Source of the DNA: DATJPR01 sp963843525
GTDB lineage: Bacteria; Bacteroidota; Ignavibacteria; UBA10030; UBA6906
DNA: 64,000 nucleotides
NCBI GenBank assembly: GCA_963843525.1
Contig: CAWJKM010000006.1
Coordinates: 1-64,000, forward strand
Reading direction: 5' to 3'
The notes under the pieces were generated by a model that saw nothing but the letters and a program-made list of their open reading frames with translations, was not told the DNA's origin and did not search any database. This document shows positions 9,055-16,983 of this stretch, one piece after another (position 1 is the first letter of the stretch; every line of letters begins with the position of its first letter). The position numbers and the translations under genes are program-made.

Positions 9055-10274
9055 CGTATTGCCTCCACAGGTTGTAGGCCGGCAGCACGAAAGGCGGGGA
9101 AGAGCGAGGCGAGCGCGCTCAGGATCATCGACGCCAGAGAAACGGAAAAAAAGTCCATGAGTCGAAACTCTATCGGTATGGCTGGTATGATGTACACAGT
9201 CGTGTCCAGGGGGAACAGGCTGTAACGAATCTGCAAGAGGCACACCGCGTACCCGAGGATCAGCCCGGCAAATGTTCCGATCGTTCCCACCAGCAATCCC
9301 TCCACCATGAAAACCCGCATGATGCTTGTTCGGGTGGACCCCAGCGCCTTCAGGACCCCGACATCCCTCCGCTTCTCAATGACCCCCATTGTCAGGGATC
9401 CCAGGACATTGAAGGTTGCCACTCCGACAATGAGACAGAGGATGATATAGGCGCTCCACCGCTCAATCCTCATCACGGAATACAGGCTCCTGTGCAGGTC
9501 GTACCACGTCGATACGTCGAACTCATGGGGAAGCCAGCCCAGCAACGACGCCTTCACCTGATCCGCATCGGAGAAATTGTGCAGGCGGATCTCTATCCCG
9601 GTGACTTTTTCGCCCAGTTCGAACAGGTGCTGCGCCGTCTCGAGAGAAACATACGCGTAGTGAGCGTCGTAGTCCTTGTTCTGAGAATCATAGATCCCCA
9701 CCACGGTGCACTTGCGCGTGAGAGGCTGGCCGAACTGCATCAACATTGCGTCGACGCCCACAGGACTCACGATCGTGATATCGCTGCCCACCATTGCCCC
9801 CAACCGATCGGCGAGGGCGAGACCGAGGACAATGCCGCTCCGCTGGGGAGTGTCGTTAAAGTGGAACTTCCCCAGCACAATACTCTTTGCAACGCCCGAC
9901 ACCTGGCCGACGGTGGAATCAGACACGCCGCGGATCTCGACCACGCGATTGACGGAGGTCGTCATCAAAAGGGCTTTGCCGGTCACTATCGGCGCAGCAG
10001 CTGCCACCCGGGGATCGGAACGAACCGCCGAAAGGATTTCAGGAGTGACGGTGATAGAGGAGCCGTGCTTCGCTTCGACACGGACGTGCGGATCAAAAGC
10101 GACGAGCACATTCGTCACAACACTGTTAAACCCATTGAACACCGAGAGCACAATGATCAATGCGGCGACGCCCACGGTAATTCCAATGACCGACACCATC
10201 ATGATGATGGTGATGAATCGGAGTTGTCGTTTCGATCGAAGATACCGTTGCGCTATGAATCGTTCGTATCGCAT
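9045..10274 (-). CDS. LolC/LolE-type lipoprotein-releasing permease (second copy)
   Basis: This is a 409-residue FtsX-family permease. It begins MRYERFIAQRYLRSKRQLRF, followed by a first helix (VGVAALIIVLSVFNGF), a large periplasmic domain (about residues 45-260) and three C-terminal helices, the last ending before the typical RAAGLQPVEAIRWE tail. This is the LolC/LolE pattern. The start is set by a TGATG junction with the upstream permease stop; the frame runs further upstream but only inside that gene. Being second of two adjacent permeases with LolD next suggests a heterodimeric LolCE, but C versus E cannot be assigned by eye. Confidence 0.85.
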   Translation of the reverse strand: MRYERFIAQRYLRSKRQLRFITIIMMVSVIGITVGVAALIIVLSVFNGFNSVVTNVLVAFDPHVRVEAKHGSSITVTPEILSAVRSDPRVAAAAPIVTGKALLMTTSVNRVVEIRGVSDSTVGQVSGVAKSIVLGKFHFNDTPQRSGIVLGLALADRLGAMVGSDITIVSPVGVDAMLMQFGQPLTRKCTVVGIYDSQNKDYDAHYAYVSLETAQHLFELGEKVTGIEIRLHNFSDADQVKASLLGWLPHEFDVSTWYDLHRSLYSVMRIERWSAYIILCLIVGVATFNVLGSLTMGVIEKRRDVGVLKALGSTRTSIMRVFMVEGLLVGTIGTFAGLILGYAVCLLQIRYSLFPLDTTVYIIPAIPIEFRLMDFFSVSLASMILSALASLFPAFRAAGLQPVEAIRWE

Positions 10275-11491
10275 CAGGAGAACCGGATGGCCGATACCGG
10301 ATTGACCCGGGCTGCAAGCCTGGCGGGCAGGAGTGCCGAGAGCAAACAGAGACTGATCGCGATTCCGGAGACAAGGGCGAAATCCTGCACACGCAGGAGA
10401 ATCGGCACGGTGGTCATGAAATAAATGTCGCTCGGGAGGGAGAAAAAGTGAAATTCCTTCTGCGCGAGGCACAACGCGAGCGCCAGGGCATTCCCCAGCC
10501 CGGTGCCGATCAGAGCGATCGTCAACCCCTGCCTGAGAAAGATCCGCGTGATCCCCCATTTCGTTGCGCCCATCGAACGCAGCACGCCGATTTCTCTTGT
10601 CTTGTCGAGCACCATCATCAGCACGGTGCCGATGATATTGACCGTGGCGACGATGATGATCAACCCGAGGATTATCGGTATCGGCTTCTTCTGGAGTTCT
10701 ATCCAGCTGAACAAATTCCTGTATGTCTGGTACACGGTCCTTCCGTAGTACGGATACCCCAGGAGATCCTGCACCTTGTCGGCAACGACATCCGCCTGCG
10801 CAATGTCCGTCAAAAGGAGATCGTACCCGGACACGGCGCTCCCCATTTGAAACAGCGATTCAGCACTTCCCAGGTCCGTGAACGCGTAGGCATCATCATA
10901 TTCTGCCATACCGCTTTCGTAGATGCCGCTCACGACAAACTGCATTACCCGAGTTCTTCCCTCGTCGGAGGGCCTGCCGATCCCGAAAATCGTTGCCCTG
11001 TCGCCGATCCCTAGTCCCAGGCGCGAAGCGAGTTTCTTCCCCAGCACGATGTTCGGCTGGCGTCCGGGTTCATGGGCGAGATCATAGCGCCCCTGAACAA
11101 CATATCTTCTCGTTGTGGAATTGTCGTTGGATGGATCCACGCCCTTGAGCAGCACGCCGTCCACTCCCTCTTTGCTTCTGATGAGGGCCTCACGGAGGAC
11201 AAAAGGAGAAATCGATTTTACCTGGGAAAGAGAATCGAGGATAAGGCGATCGGTGCCTTCGGGATCGCTCAGCGGCTGGTTCTGGAATGAGAGAATCTGG
11301 ACGTGACTGGTAAAGCCGACAACTTTTTCCGTGATCTCGTTCTCAAAACCGCCCAGGATGGAAAGGGCGATGATCAGCGCAGCAGTACCGAGTGCCACAC
11401 CGAGAACGGCGATCGCCGCGATAAAGGAGAAGAACCCCGCGTTCCGTCTGGAGCGAAGATACCGGAGCGCGATGAATGAAGGATACGCCAT
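10274..11491 (-). CDS. LolC/LolE-type lipoprotein-releasing permease (first copy)
   Basis: This 405-residue FtsX-family permease opens with PSFIALRYLRSRRNAGFFSF and a first helix (LGTAALIIALSILGGFENEI), as in LolC/LolE. A periplasmic domain of about 220 residues follows, then three helices with the conserved VLDKTREIGVLRSMGAT loop between helices, and the tail LPARLAARVNPVSAIRFS. It lies 5 nt after prfB and overlaps the next permease by 1 nt. Its function is lipoprotein sorting to the outer membrane together with the adjacent permease and LolD. Confidence 0.85.
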   Translation of the reverse strand: MAYPSFIALRYLRSRRNAGFFSFIAAIAVLGVALGTAALIIALSILGGFENEITEKVVGFTSHVQILSFQNQPLSDPEGTDRLILDSLSQVKSISPFVLREALIRSKEGVDGVLLKGVDPSNDNSTTRRYVVQGRYDLAHEPGRQPNIVLGKKLASRLGLGIGDRATIFGIGRPSDEGRTRVMQFVVSGIYESGMAEYDDAYAFTDLGSAESLFQMGSAVSGYDLLLTDIAQADVVADKVQDLLGYPYYGRTVYQTYRNLFSWIELQKKPIPIILGLIIIVATVNIIGTVLMMVLDKTREIGVLRSMGATKWGITRIFLRQGLTIALIGTGLGNALALALCLAQKEFHFFSLPSDIYFMTTVPILLRVQDFALVSGIAISLCLLSALLPARLAARVNPVSAIRFS

Positions 11492-11496
11492 ATCTG

Positions 11497-12607
11497 TCAG
11501 GCAGTCCGTTTTGCGCCGAATTCCATGAGATAACCTTTGATGAACTCATCAAGCTCGCCGTCCATCACTGCCTGTACGTTGCTTGTTTCAACGTTGGTCC
11601 GGTGATCCTTCACCATGTTGTAAGGCTGAAAAACGTAGGAACGGATTTGACTCCCCCACTCGATCTTCTTTTTTGTGCTTTCAATCGCATCGAGACGAGC
11701 TTCCTCCTCTTCCTTGCGCTTTTGATAGAGTTGCGACTTCAGCATTTTGATCGCACGTTCCTTGTTCTGAAACTGTGATCGTTCCTGCTGACAGGCAACG
11801 ATGATGCCGGTCGGGATGTGCGTAATGCGGACAGCGGTCTCCACCTTGTTGACGTTCTGTCCCCCTTTGCCCCCGGACCGATACGTGTCGACTTTGAGAT
11901 CGGCGGGATTTACTTCGATTTCAACATCGTCTTCGATTTCGGGGTAGACAAAAACCGAGGCAAAGGAAGTGTGCCGGCGGGCGTTCGCATCGAACGGAGA
12001 GATGCGGACCAGCCGGTGGACACCGTTTTCGGCCTTCAAATAGCCGTATGCGAATTTTCCCGATACCTCAACCGTCGCACTTTTGATCCCCGCACCGTCA
12101 CCGTCCAGCCGATCGGCGAGGGACACCTTGTATCCCTTCTTTTCGGCCCAGCGCATGTACATCCGGAGGAGCATTTCCCCCCAATCCTGCGCCTCCGTTC
12201 CTCCCGCCCCCGCATGAATAGTGAGCAGAGCGTTCCGCTCATCGTCCTCACCGCTCAGCATCTTCCGGAATTCGAGGTCCCCTATCCCTTTGTCGACAGA
12301 GATGAGTTCCTTGTCAATTTCCTGGGCAAACGACGGGTCATTGGATTCTGCCGCGAGCTCGATCAACGCCTGCGCGTCGGTCAGTGTCTTCCGCAGAATA
12401 TTCCATGCGTCCACCCAGTCTCGTAAGGAGCTGATCTGTTGCATGACCTTCTGGGCGCCCATATTGTCGTTCCAGAAATCGGCGGCTTCTGTTTTCCGCT
12501 GGAGATCCATAATGCTGGTTTCCCGGGTATCAATGTCAAAGATACCCCCGGAGAACAGTCAATCTCTTTTCCAGGGCCGCGGTCTTTTCTTTCAGCTCTT
12601 CAAACAT
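11497..12607 (-). CDS. prfB: Peptide chain release factor 2, with programmed +1 frameshift
   Basis: The gene is in two frames. ATG at 12605-12607 opens a 23-codon frame (MFEELKEKTAALEKRLTVLR then GYL) that stops at TGA (12536-12538). Skipping one base reads GAC and continues D-I-D-T-R-E-T-S-I-M into the 337-aa downstream frame, giving about 369 residues, normal for RF2. RF2 marks are visible: SPF (codon recognition for UGA/UAA) in RISPFDANARRH, and the catalytic GGQ in SGGKGGQNVNKVETAV. The protein releases peptides at UGA and UAA. It lies between the AtuA-like pair and the Lol permeases in one long unit. Confidence 0.95.
12535..12550 (-). promoter_or_regulatory. prfB programmed frameshift signal
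   Basis: On the minus strand the sequence is CGGGGGTATCTTTGAC. It combines a Shine-Dalgarno-like GGGGG, three bases later the slippery CTT codon, and the in-frame TGA followed by C. This is the well-known autoregulatory element of bacterial prfB: low RF2 leaves the TGA unread and ribosomes slip +1 into the main frame. Confidence 0.95.
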
Positions 12608-12644
12608 GGCATGTCACCGATTGTGAACGAATCCAGAGTTAACG

Positions 12645-13001
12645 TTAAATGGTGGGTCCCGCCAGACCGAACTGCCGCACGTCATCTGCCGGCACATCAA
12701 TTTCCATGCGTAAGAGTGCGCTTCCCAGCGTCTTTCCCTGCGCATCGAGCTTTAACGACACCGTTCCACCTCCACCCAGCGCGTTGTGAAGCAGAAAATT
12801 CAACGCCCAGAGGTTCGGCAGCTCAAACCGCTCCACTGAGCCCAGTGCAATACCCTCAAAGTGTTTTCGCACGCGATCGATGGTAAGATATTTCAGGAGG
12901 AAAGGATAGACCTCCTCCCTGTAAGCGATCACTCCCACATTCGCCATGTCTCCCTTGTCCCCTGATCGGGCATGAGCGATATCCCGGAGCCGTACTATCA
13001 T
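12645..13001 (-). CDS. AtuA-related C-terminal domain protein (split partner)
   Basis: This 118-aa protein opens MIVRLRDIAHARSGDKGDMAN and contains LPNLWALNFLLHNALGGGG. The A-H-A-R-S-G-D-K-G-D and N-F-L-L-H-N-A-L-G-G-G motifs are those of the small ferredoxin-like domain that is fused to the C-terminus of many AtuA-family proteins (acyclic terpene/isovalerate-type utilization). Here it is a separate gene whose ATG overlaps the stop of the large AtuA gene (ATGA), so the two should be made in equal amounts and probably form a complex. The substrate is unknown. Confidence 0.82.
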   Translation of the reverse strand: MIVRLRDIAHARSGDKGDMANVGVIAYREEVYPFLLKYLTIDRVRKHFEGIALGSVERFELPNLWALNFLLHNALGGGGTVSLKLDAQGKTLGSALLRMEIDVPADDVRQFGLAGPTI

Positions 13002-14386
13002 GACTTTCCGGCCCTCTGCATCGTGGGTGCCGATACTATTTCAACCTGGGGCGTAACGGCGGATTTGGGAATGAGGGCCGGCCAGTACGCAACGACCTCG
13101 CTTGGTTTCGGTCTTCCGCCGGCAAATCCCGTGACCGAAGGCGGGCCCGTCAGGATAAGCGGTGCGATCTCCTTTCCAAAGCGCTCCACCGACTTGAAAT
13201 CATGTCCGCGGACTCCAATGCGCAAAACCACCTCATTCGGATCGCTGATGCGTACGGAGAGCGGCCCATGACAGGCGTCGAATCCCTGAAGTTCGGTCCT
13301 CACCTCGTCAAACTTCAGTCCAAGATCCTTCATCCTGCCACGGAGGATTTGGTCTGCAGCGCGGGCCTTGTCCACCGCATCCGGCCACGCAAAGGTCAGG
13401 GTCCCGAAGGCCGAATACCCATCCTCGTATGCCAGGGAGACCTTGTAATATTCTGTTGAAGGAAACCCTCGAATGTCCTTGACTTCCAACCGGTTAGCAC
13501 CAACTTCCTTAAGATGAATCGTTGTAAAATCCGCGACGCAATCGGGTGTAATATAGGAATGGGGGTCTCCAATCTCGTAAAGCAGTTGTTCCGCTACCGT
13601 CTCCCTGGAAACCCGGCCACCGCTTCCTGAATGTTTCGTGACAACAAACGAGCCATCCGGCGTGGCTTCAACTATGGGAAATCCTATATGGGTAAGGTCG
13701 GGAATCGACCGCCAGTCTCCGCCGAAATTGCCTCCTGTGGCCTGTCCGCCGCATTCGAGAATATGCCCTGCAACCGTTCCTGCCGCAAGTTTGTCCCACT
13801 CATCCATTTGCCAGCCAAATTCTGCTATCATGGGAGCCAACGTCAGTCCGGTGTCTGTGGTGCGTCCCGTCACCACAATTTGTGCCCCATCCTGAAGGGC
13901 CCGGGCGATCGGCCAGGCACCAAAGTACACGTTTGCACTGATCACCCGGTCACGAACAGAGGCGAGCGGCTCATGGGTATCCATGTGCAAAAGGGGGATG
14001 CCTGAGGCAAGCAATTCATCTAAACGACCGAGGATATCGTCGCCGCTCACAATGCCGAGCCGCAAGTCATTCATCCCTGCCTGGCCCGCCGCATCCAAAA
14101 TAGCCCGGGCGCATGCCGCTGGGTTTACCCCTCCCCCGTTTGTGATAACACGAATGCCCTTTCCCACGACATCGGGGAGTATCTCTTTCATGAGGGACAC
14201 AAAATCTTTCGCATAGCCGAGCGACGGATCCTTTTTTCGTTGTTTCTGGAGGATCGACATTGTGACTTCAGCCAGATAGTCGAGGACCAGATAATCGATG
14301 GGTCCCTTCCGCACCTGGTCAACCGGTGCTGTCAGGAGGTCGCCCCAAAAGCCTTGTCCGCTTGCTATGCGAATGCGATCTTTCAC
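12998..14386 (-). CDS. AtuA-family protein (DUF1446)
   Basis: The product is 462 residues from a GTG at 14384-14386, which has GAGAGG just upstream. It begins with RIASGQGFWGD, then LDYLAEVTMSILQ, and later GIRVITNGGGVNPAACARAI, GIVSGDDIL and VTGRTTDTGLTLAP. These glycine-rich blocks define the AtuA/DUF1446 family, linked in pseudomonads to catabolism of citronellol-type acyclic terpenes. No other terpene pathway gene is present, so the family name should not be taken as the function here. Upstream in-frame codons to 14500 would overlap the neighbouring outer-membrane protein gene. Confidence 0.82.
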   Translation of the reverse strand: MKDRIRIASGQGFWGDLLTAPVDQVRKGPIDYLVLDYLAEVTMSILQKQRKKDPSLGYAKDFVSLMKEILPDVVGKGIRVITNGGGVNPAACARAILDAAGQAGMNDLRLGIVSGDDILGRLDELLASGIPLLHMDTHEPLASVRDRVISANVYFGAWPIARALQDGAQIVVTGRTTDTGLTLAPMIAEFGWQMDEWDKLAAGTVAGHILECGGQATGGNFGGDWRSIPDLTHIGFPIVEATPDGSFVVTKHSGSGGRVSRETVAEQLLYEIGDPHSYITPDCVADFTTIHLKEVGANRLEVKDIRGFPSTEYYKVSLAYEDGYSAFGTLTFAWPDAVDKARAADQILRGRMKDLGLKFDEVRTELQGFDACHGPLSVRISDPNEVVLRIGVRGHDFKSVERFGKEIAPLILTGPPSVTGFAGGRPKPSEVVAYWPALIPKSAVTPQVEIVSAPTMQRAGKS

Positions 14387-14394
14387 GTTCCTCT

Positions 14395-14982
14395 CTAGAA
14401 ATTCAGACCCAGGCCAAGGGAAAGCAGGTCCAGGGACTCCTGCCGCATGCGAATTACCCGAGCCGGCATTGTCGATCCGTCCGGGAAAAAACCGCCACAT
14501 GTTGAGCAGTACTTCTGCTGAATCACGAGAACTCTACCTATAGCGAACTCCATGAACAGACGGCTCTCCGGAAGCCGCACGATAACCCCGGCACGAAGCC
14601 CCACCATATAGTCGGGGTCGAACGGAGGAGGGCCATCCGGAGCGGATGATTCTTGAAAAATCGGAAGACCGATGCGCGCTTGCCCAAACAGCCAGTCCAG
14701 AGGATAGAGCGTGATTCCAATCGAAGGGCCCATGGAAGTTGTCTGGAAAAGAGCGTCCGCACTGAGAATGCCACTGAACATCCGTGTGTATTGAAGTTCA
14801 AGTATCGTTCCGGTGGTCAGTCGTGCCTGAATTCTGTTGTCGGGAAGCCGGACTTCCGTCGAGTCCTGGCCGATGCAAGGAGTGGACGACGCCATGAACG
14901 CAGTCAGGGCCACCCATGCGAATGGCCCGCGAACCGATCGTCCGCGCTTGTCGCTCAAAATCCTGTCGGCGTACCATCTCAT
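14395..14982 (-). CDS. Hypothetical outer-membrane/periplasmic beta-rich protein
   Basis: No family is recognised. The 195-residue product has a signal-like segment (FAWVALTAFMASSTPCIGQ). Alternating hydrophobic/polar strands follow (TGTILELQYTRMFSGIL, PSIGITLYPLDWLFGQARIG, GLRAGVIVRL, SRLFMEFAIGRVLVIQ), ending LDLLSLGLGLNF. A terminal aromatic residue and amphipathic strands suggest a small beta-barrel. It lies between aspS (57 nt) and the AtuA gene (8 nt). The ATG at 14982 lacks a clear ribosome site, so the start is uncertain. Confidence 0.6.
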   Translation of the reverse strand: MRWYADRILSDKRGRSVRGPFAWVALTAFMASSTPCIGQDSTEVRLPDNRIQARLTTGTILELQYTRMFSGILSADALFQTTSMGPSIGITLYPLDWLFGQARIGLPIFQESSAPDGPPPFDPDYMVGLRAGVIVRLPESRLFMEFAIGRVLVIQQKYCSTCGGFFPDGSTMPARVIRMRQESLDLLSLGLGLNF

Positions 14983-15039
14983 GGAGGATCTGCCAATGGG
15001 TACGACGCGTCTTCACCCGCACTCACTCTCCATCAGCGT

Positions 15040-16806
15040 TCAGACGATGCGTAGATGCAATTCGCGGAGCTGTTTCTCGTCCACATCCCCCGGGGCGTCG
15101 TCCATCAGCGACACTGCGCTCGCGGTCTTCGGGAACGCGATCACATCGCGAATCGATTTACTCTGCGTCAGGAGCATCGCAATGCGGTCGAACCCGAACG
15201 CAATGCCGCCATGGGGCGGAGCACCGTAGCGGAATGCCTCCATGAGGAACCCGAACTTCCGCTGCGCCTCATCCTGGTTGATGCCGAGCAGGTCGAAGAC
15301 TTTTGACTGGAGCGATGACTCGTGAATCCGGATGCTTCCCCCCGCAATTTCAGTCCCGTTCAAGACGAGATCATAGGCACGCGCACGTGCCTTTGCAGGC
15401 GAGTGGTCCAGCAGCGACAGGTCGTCCGGATGCGGTGCGGTAAACGGGTGATGCATGGCGACGAAGCGTTTTTCCTCTTCGCTCCACTCGAACATCGGGA
15501 ATTCCGTAACCCAGAGAAGATTGTACTTCTCCTCTTGAAGCAACTCCAACCGGCGGGCCATCTCCAGCCGCAACGTCCCGAGGATCGGGTAGGCCTTCCC
15601 CCACGTGTCGGCGACAAACAACATCAGGTCCCCCTGTCGCGCACCCATCTTCTCACTGATCGTCTCGACAAGCGGTTTGCCGAGGAATTTCTCGATTGCT
15701 GTTTCCAGCCCTTCGTCGGTCCACTTGATGTACGCCAGCCCCGCAGCACCGAGCTCCCGTGTAAAGTCCACGAGATTGTCCATTTGATTCCGCGTGAACG
15801 ACCCACCCCCCGGAACGACAAACCCTGCAACAACGCCCCCCTTTTTCACCGCTTCTGCGAATACCTTGAACCCGCAATTGTCGACAACGGCGTTCAAACA
15901 TCGGAGCTTCATGCCGAACCGCGTGTCCGGTTTGTCGCTGCCATATGTTTCTATCGCCTCTTTGTACGTCAGCCGGGGAAAGGGGAGGTGGATGTCAACG
16001 CCCTTGATATCCCGGAACATTCTCTGGATCAGTCCCTCGGTGAGCCGCTGGATATCGCCCTCGTCGATAAACGACATTTCGACGTCGATCTGGGTAAACT
16101 CGGGCTGACGATCGGCCCGCAGGTCTTCATCCCGAAAACACTTGACGATCTGCACGTACCGGTCGAGGCCGGATACCATAAGGATCTGTTTGTACGTCTG
16201 CGGGGATTGTGGCAGCGCATAGAATTTCCCGCGGTGAATCCGGCTCGGGACCAGATAGTCCCGCGCACCTTCAGGGGTGCTCTTCATCAGAACAGGCGTT
16301 TCCACCTCGACGAATTGATGTTCATCGAAATACTGGTGGACGATATGATACATCTTGTGCCGGAGGAGCAGGTTCCTCTGGAGACCAGGTCTTCTCAGGT
16401 CGAGATACCGGTACTTCAGGCGCGTTTCTTCTCCCGTCTCAATATCATCTTCTATGGGAAACGGCGGTGTTTCGGACTTGTTCAGGATGGTGAGAGAGGT
16501 CGCCATGACATCAATCTCTCCGGTTTCAAGAGCGGAGTTCGCCGTCCCTTCAGGACGTACTTCGACCTTGCCCGAAACGCTGATGACGTACTCACTCCTG
16601 AGCCCTTTTGCCAGCTCATGCGATGCAACTTCGTGCTGCGGGTTGAACACGACCTGGGTCTTCCCGTATCGGTCCCGCACGTCAATAAAAATCACACCGC
16701 CGAGGTCCCGCCGCGTGTCTACCCAGCCGTTCAACGTCACAGTTTTGCCAACGTCGGCCGGGCGGAGATCACCACATGTATGAGTGCGCTTAGGAAATGA
16801 AGCCAC
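15040..16806 (-). CDS. aspS: Aspartyl-tRNA synthetase
   Basis: This 588-residue class II synthetase has the bacterial AspRS layout. The N-terminal OB-fold starts KRTHTCGDLRPADVGKTVTL and continues GWVDTRRDLGGVIFIDVRDR. Motif 2 is VQIVKCFRDEDLRADRQPEF, followed by TQIDVEMSF, and motif 3 is GIAFGFDRIAML. It charges tRNA-Asp in the cytoplasm. The frame is open to 16974, but a GTG at 16804-16806 with GGGGAG about 9 nt upstream gives the expected length. It heads the long operon ending at lolD and is divergent from the cyclophilin gene. Discriminating versus non-discriminating type was not determined. Confidence 0.93.
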   Translation of the reverse strand: MASFPKRTHTCGDLRPADVGKTVTLNGWVDTRRDLGGVIFIDVRDRYGKTQVVFNPQHEVASHELAKGLRSEYVISVSGKVEVRPEGTANSALETGEIDVMATSLTILNKSETPPFPIEDDIETGEETRLKYRYLDLRRPGLQRNLLLRHKMYHIVHQYFDEHQFVEVETPVLMKSTPEGARDYLVPSRIHRGKFYALPQSPQTYKQILMVSGLDRYVQIVKCFRDEDLRADRQPEFTQIDVEMSFIDEGDIQRLTEGLIQRMFRDIKGVDIHLPFPRLTYKEAIETYGSDKPDTRFGMKLRCLNAVVDNCGFKVFAEAVKKGGVVAGFVVPGGGSFTRNQMDNLVDFTRELGAAGLAYIKWTDEGLETAIEKFLGKPLVETISEKMGARQGDLMLFVADTWGKAYPILGTLRLEMARRLELLQEEKYNLLWVTEFPMFEWSEEEKRFVAMHHPFTAPHPDDLSLLDHSPAKARARAYDLVLNGTEIAGGSIRIHESSLQSKVFDLLGINQDEAQRKFGFLMEAFRYGAPPHGGIAFGFDRIAMLLTQSKSIRDVIAFPKTASAVSLMDDAPGDVDEKQLRELHLRIV

Positions 16807-16983
16807 AGACGGGTCTCCCCAGACGTGTGAATTGGTCTTTCCAGATGGAAAAGAAAAGATATGAAAAAATGGGTCCACTTCAAAACTCCGCCACCCGTGC
16901 TTCCCATCCCGTTCTCTTGCATGGACGAAGAGCTTTCCGTATTTTGAGGAGGAGATTTGCCTTCGCACTTTCACTTCTCAACT

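Noticed and set aside
15322..16800. 492-codon open frame antisense to aspS
   Set aside because: It lies wholly opposite a certain synthetase gene, has no family motifs, and such long shadows are expected in GC-rich coding DNA.
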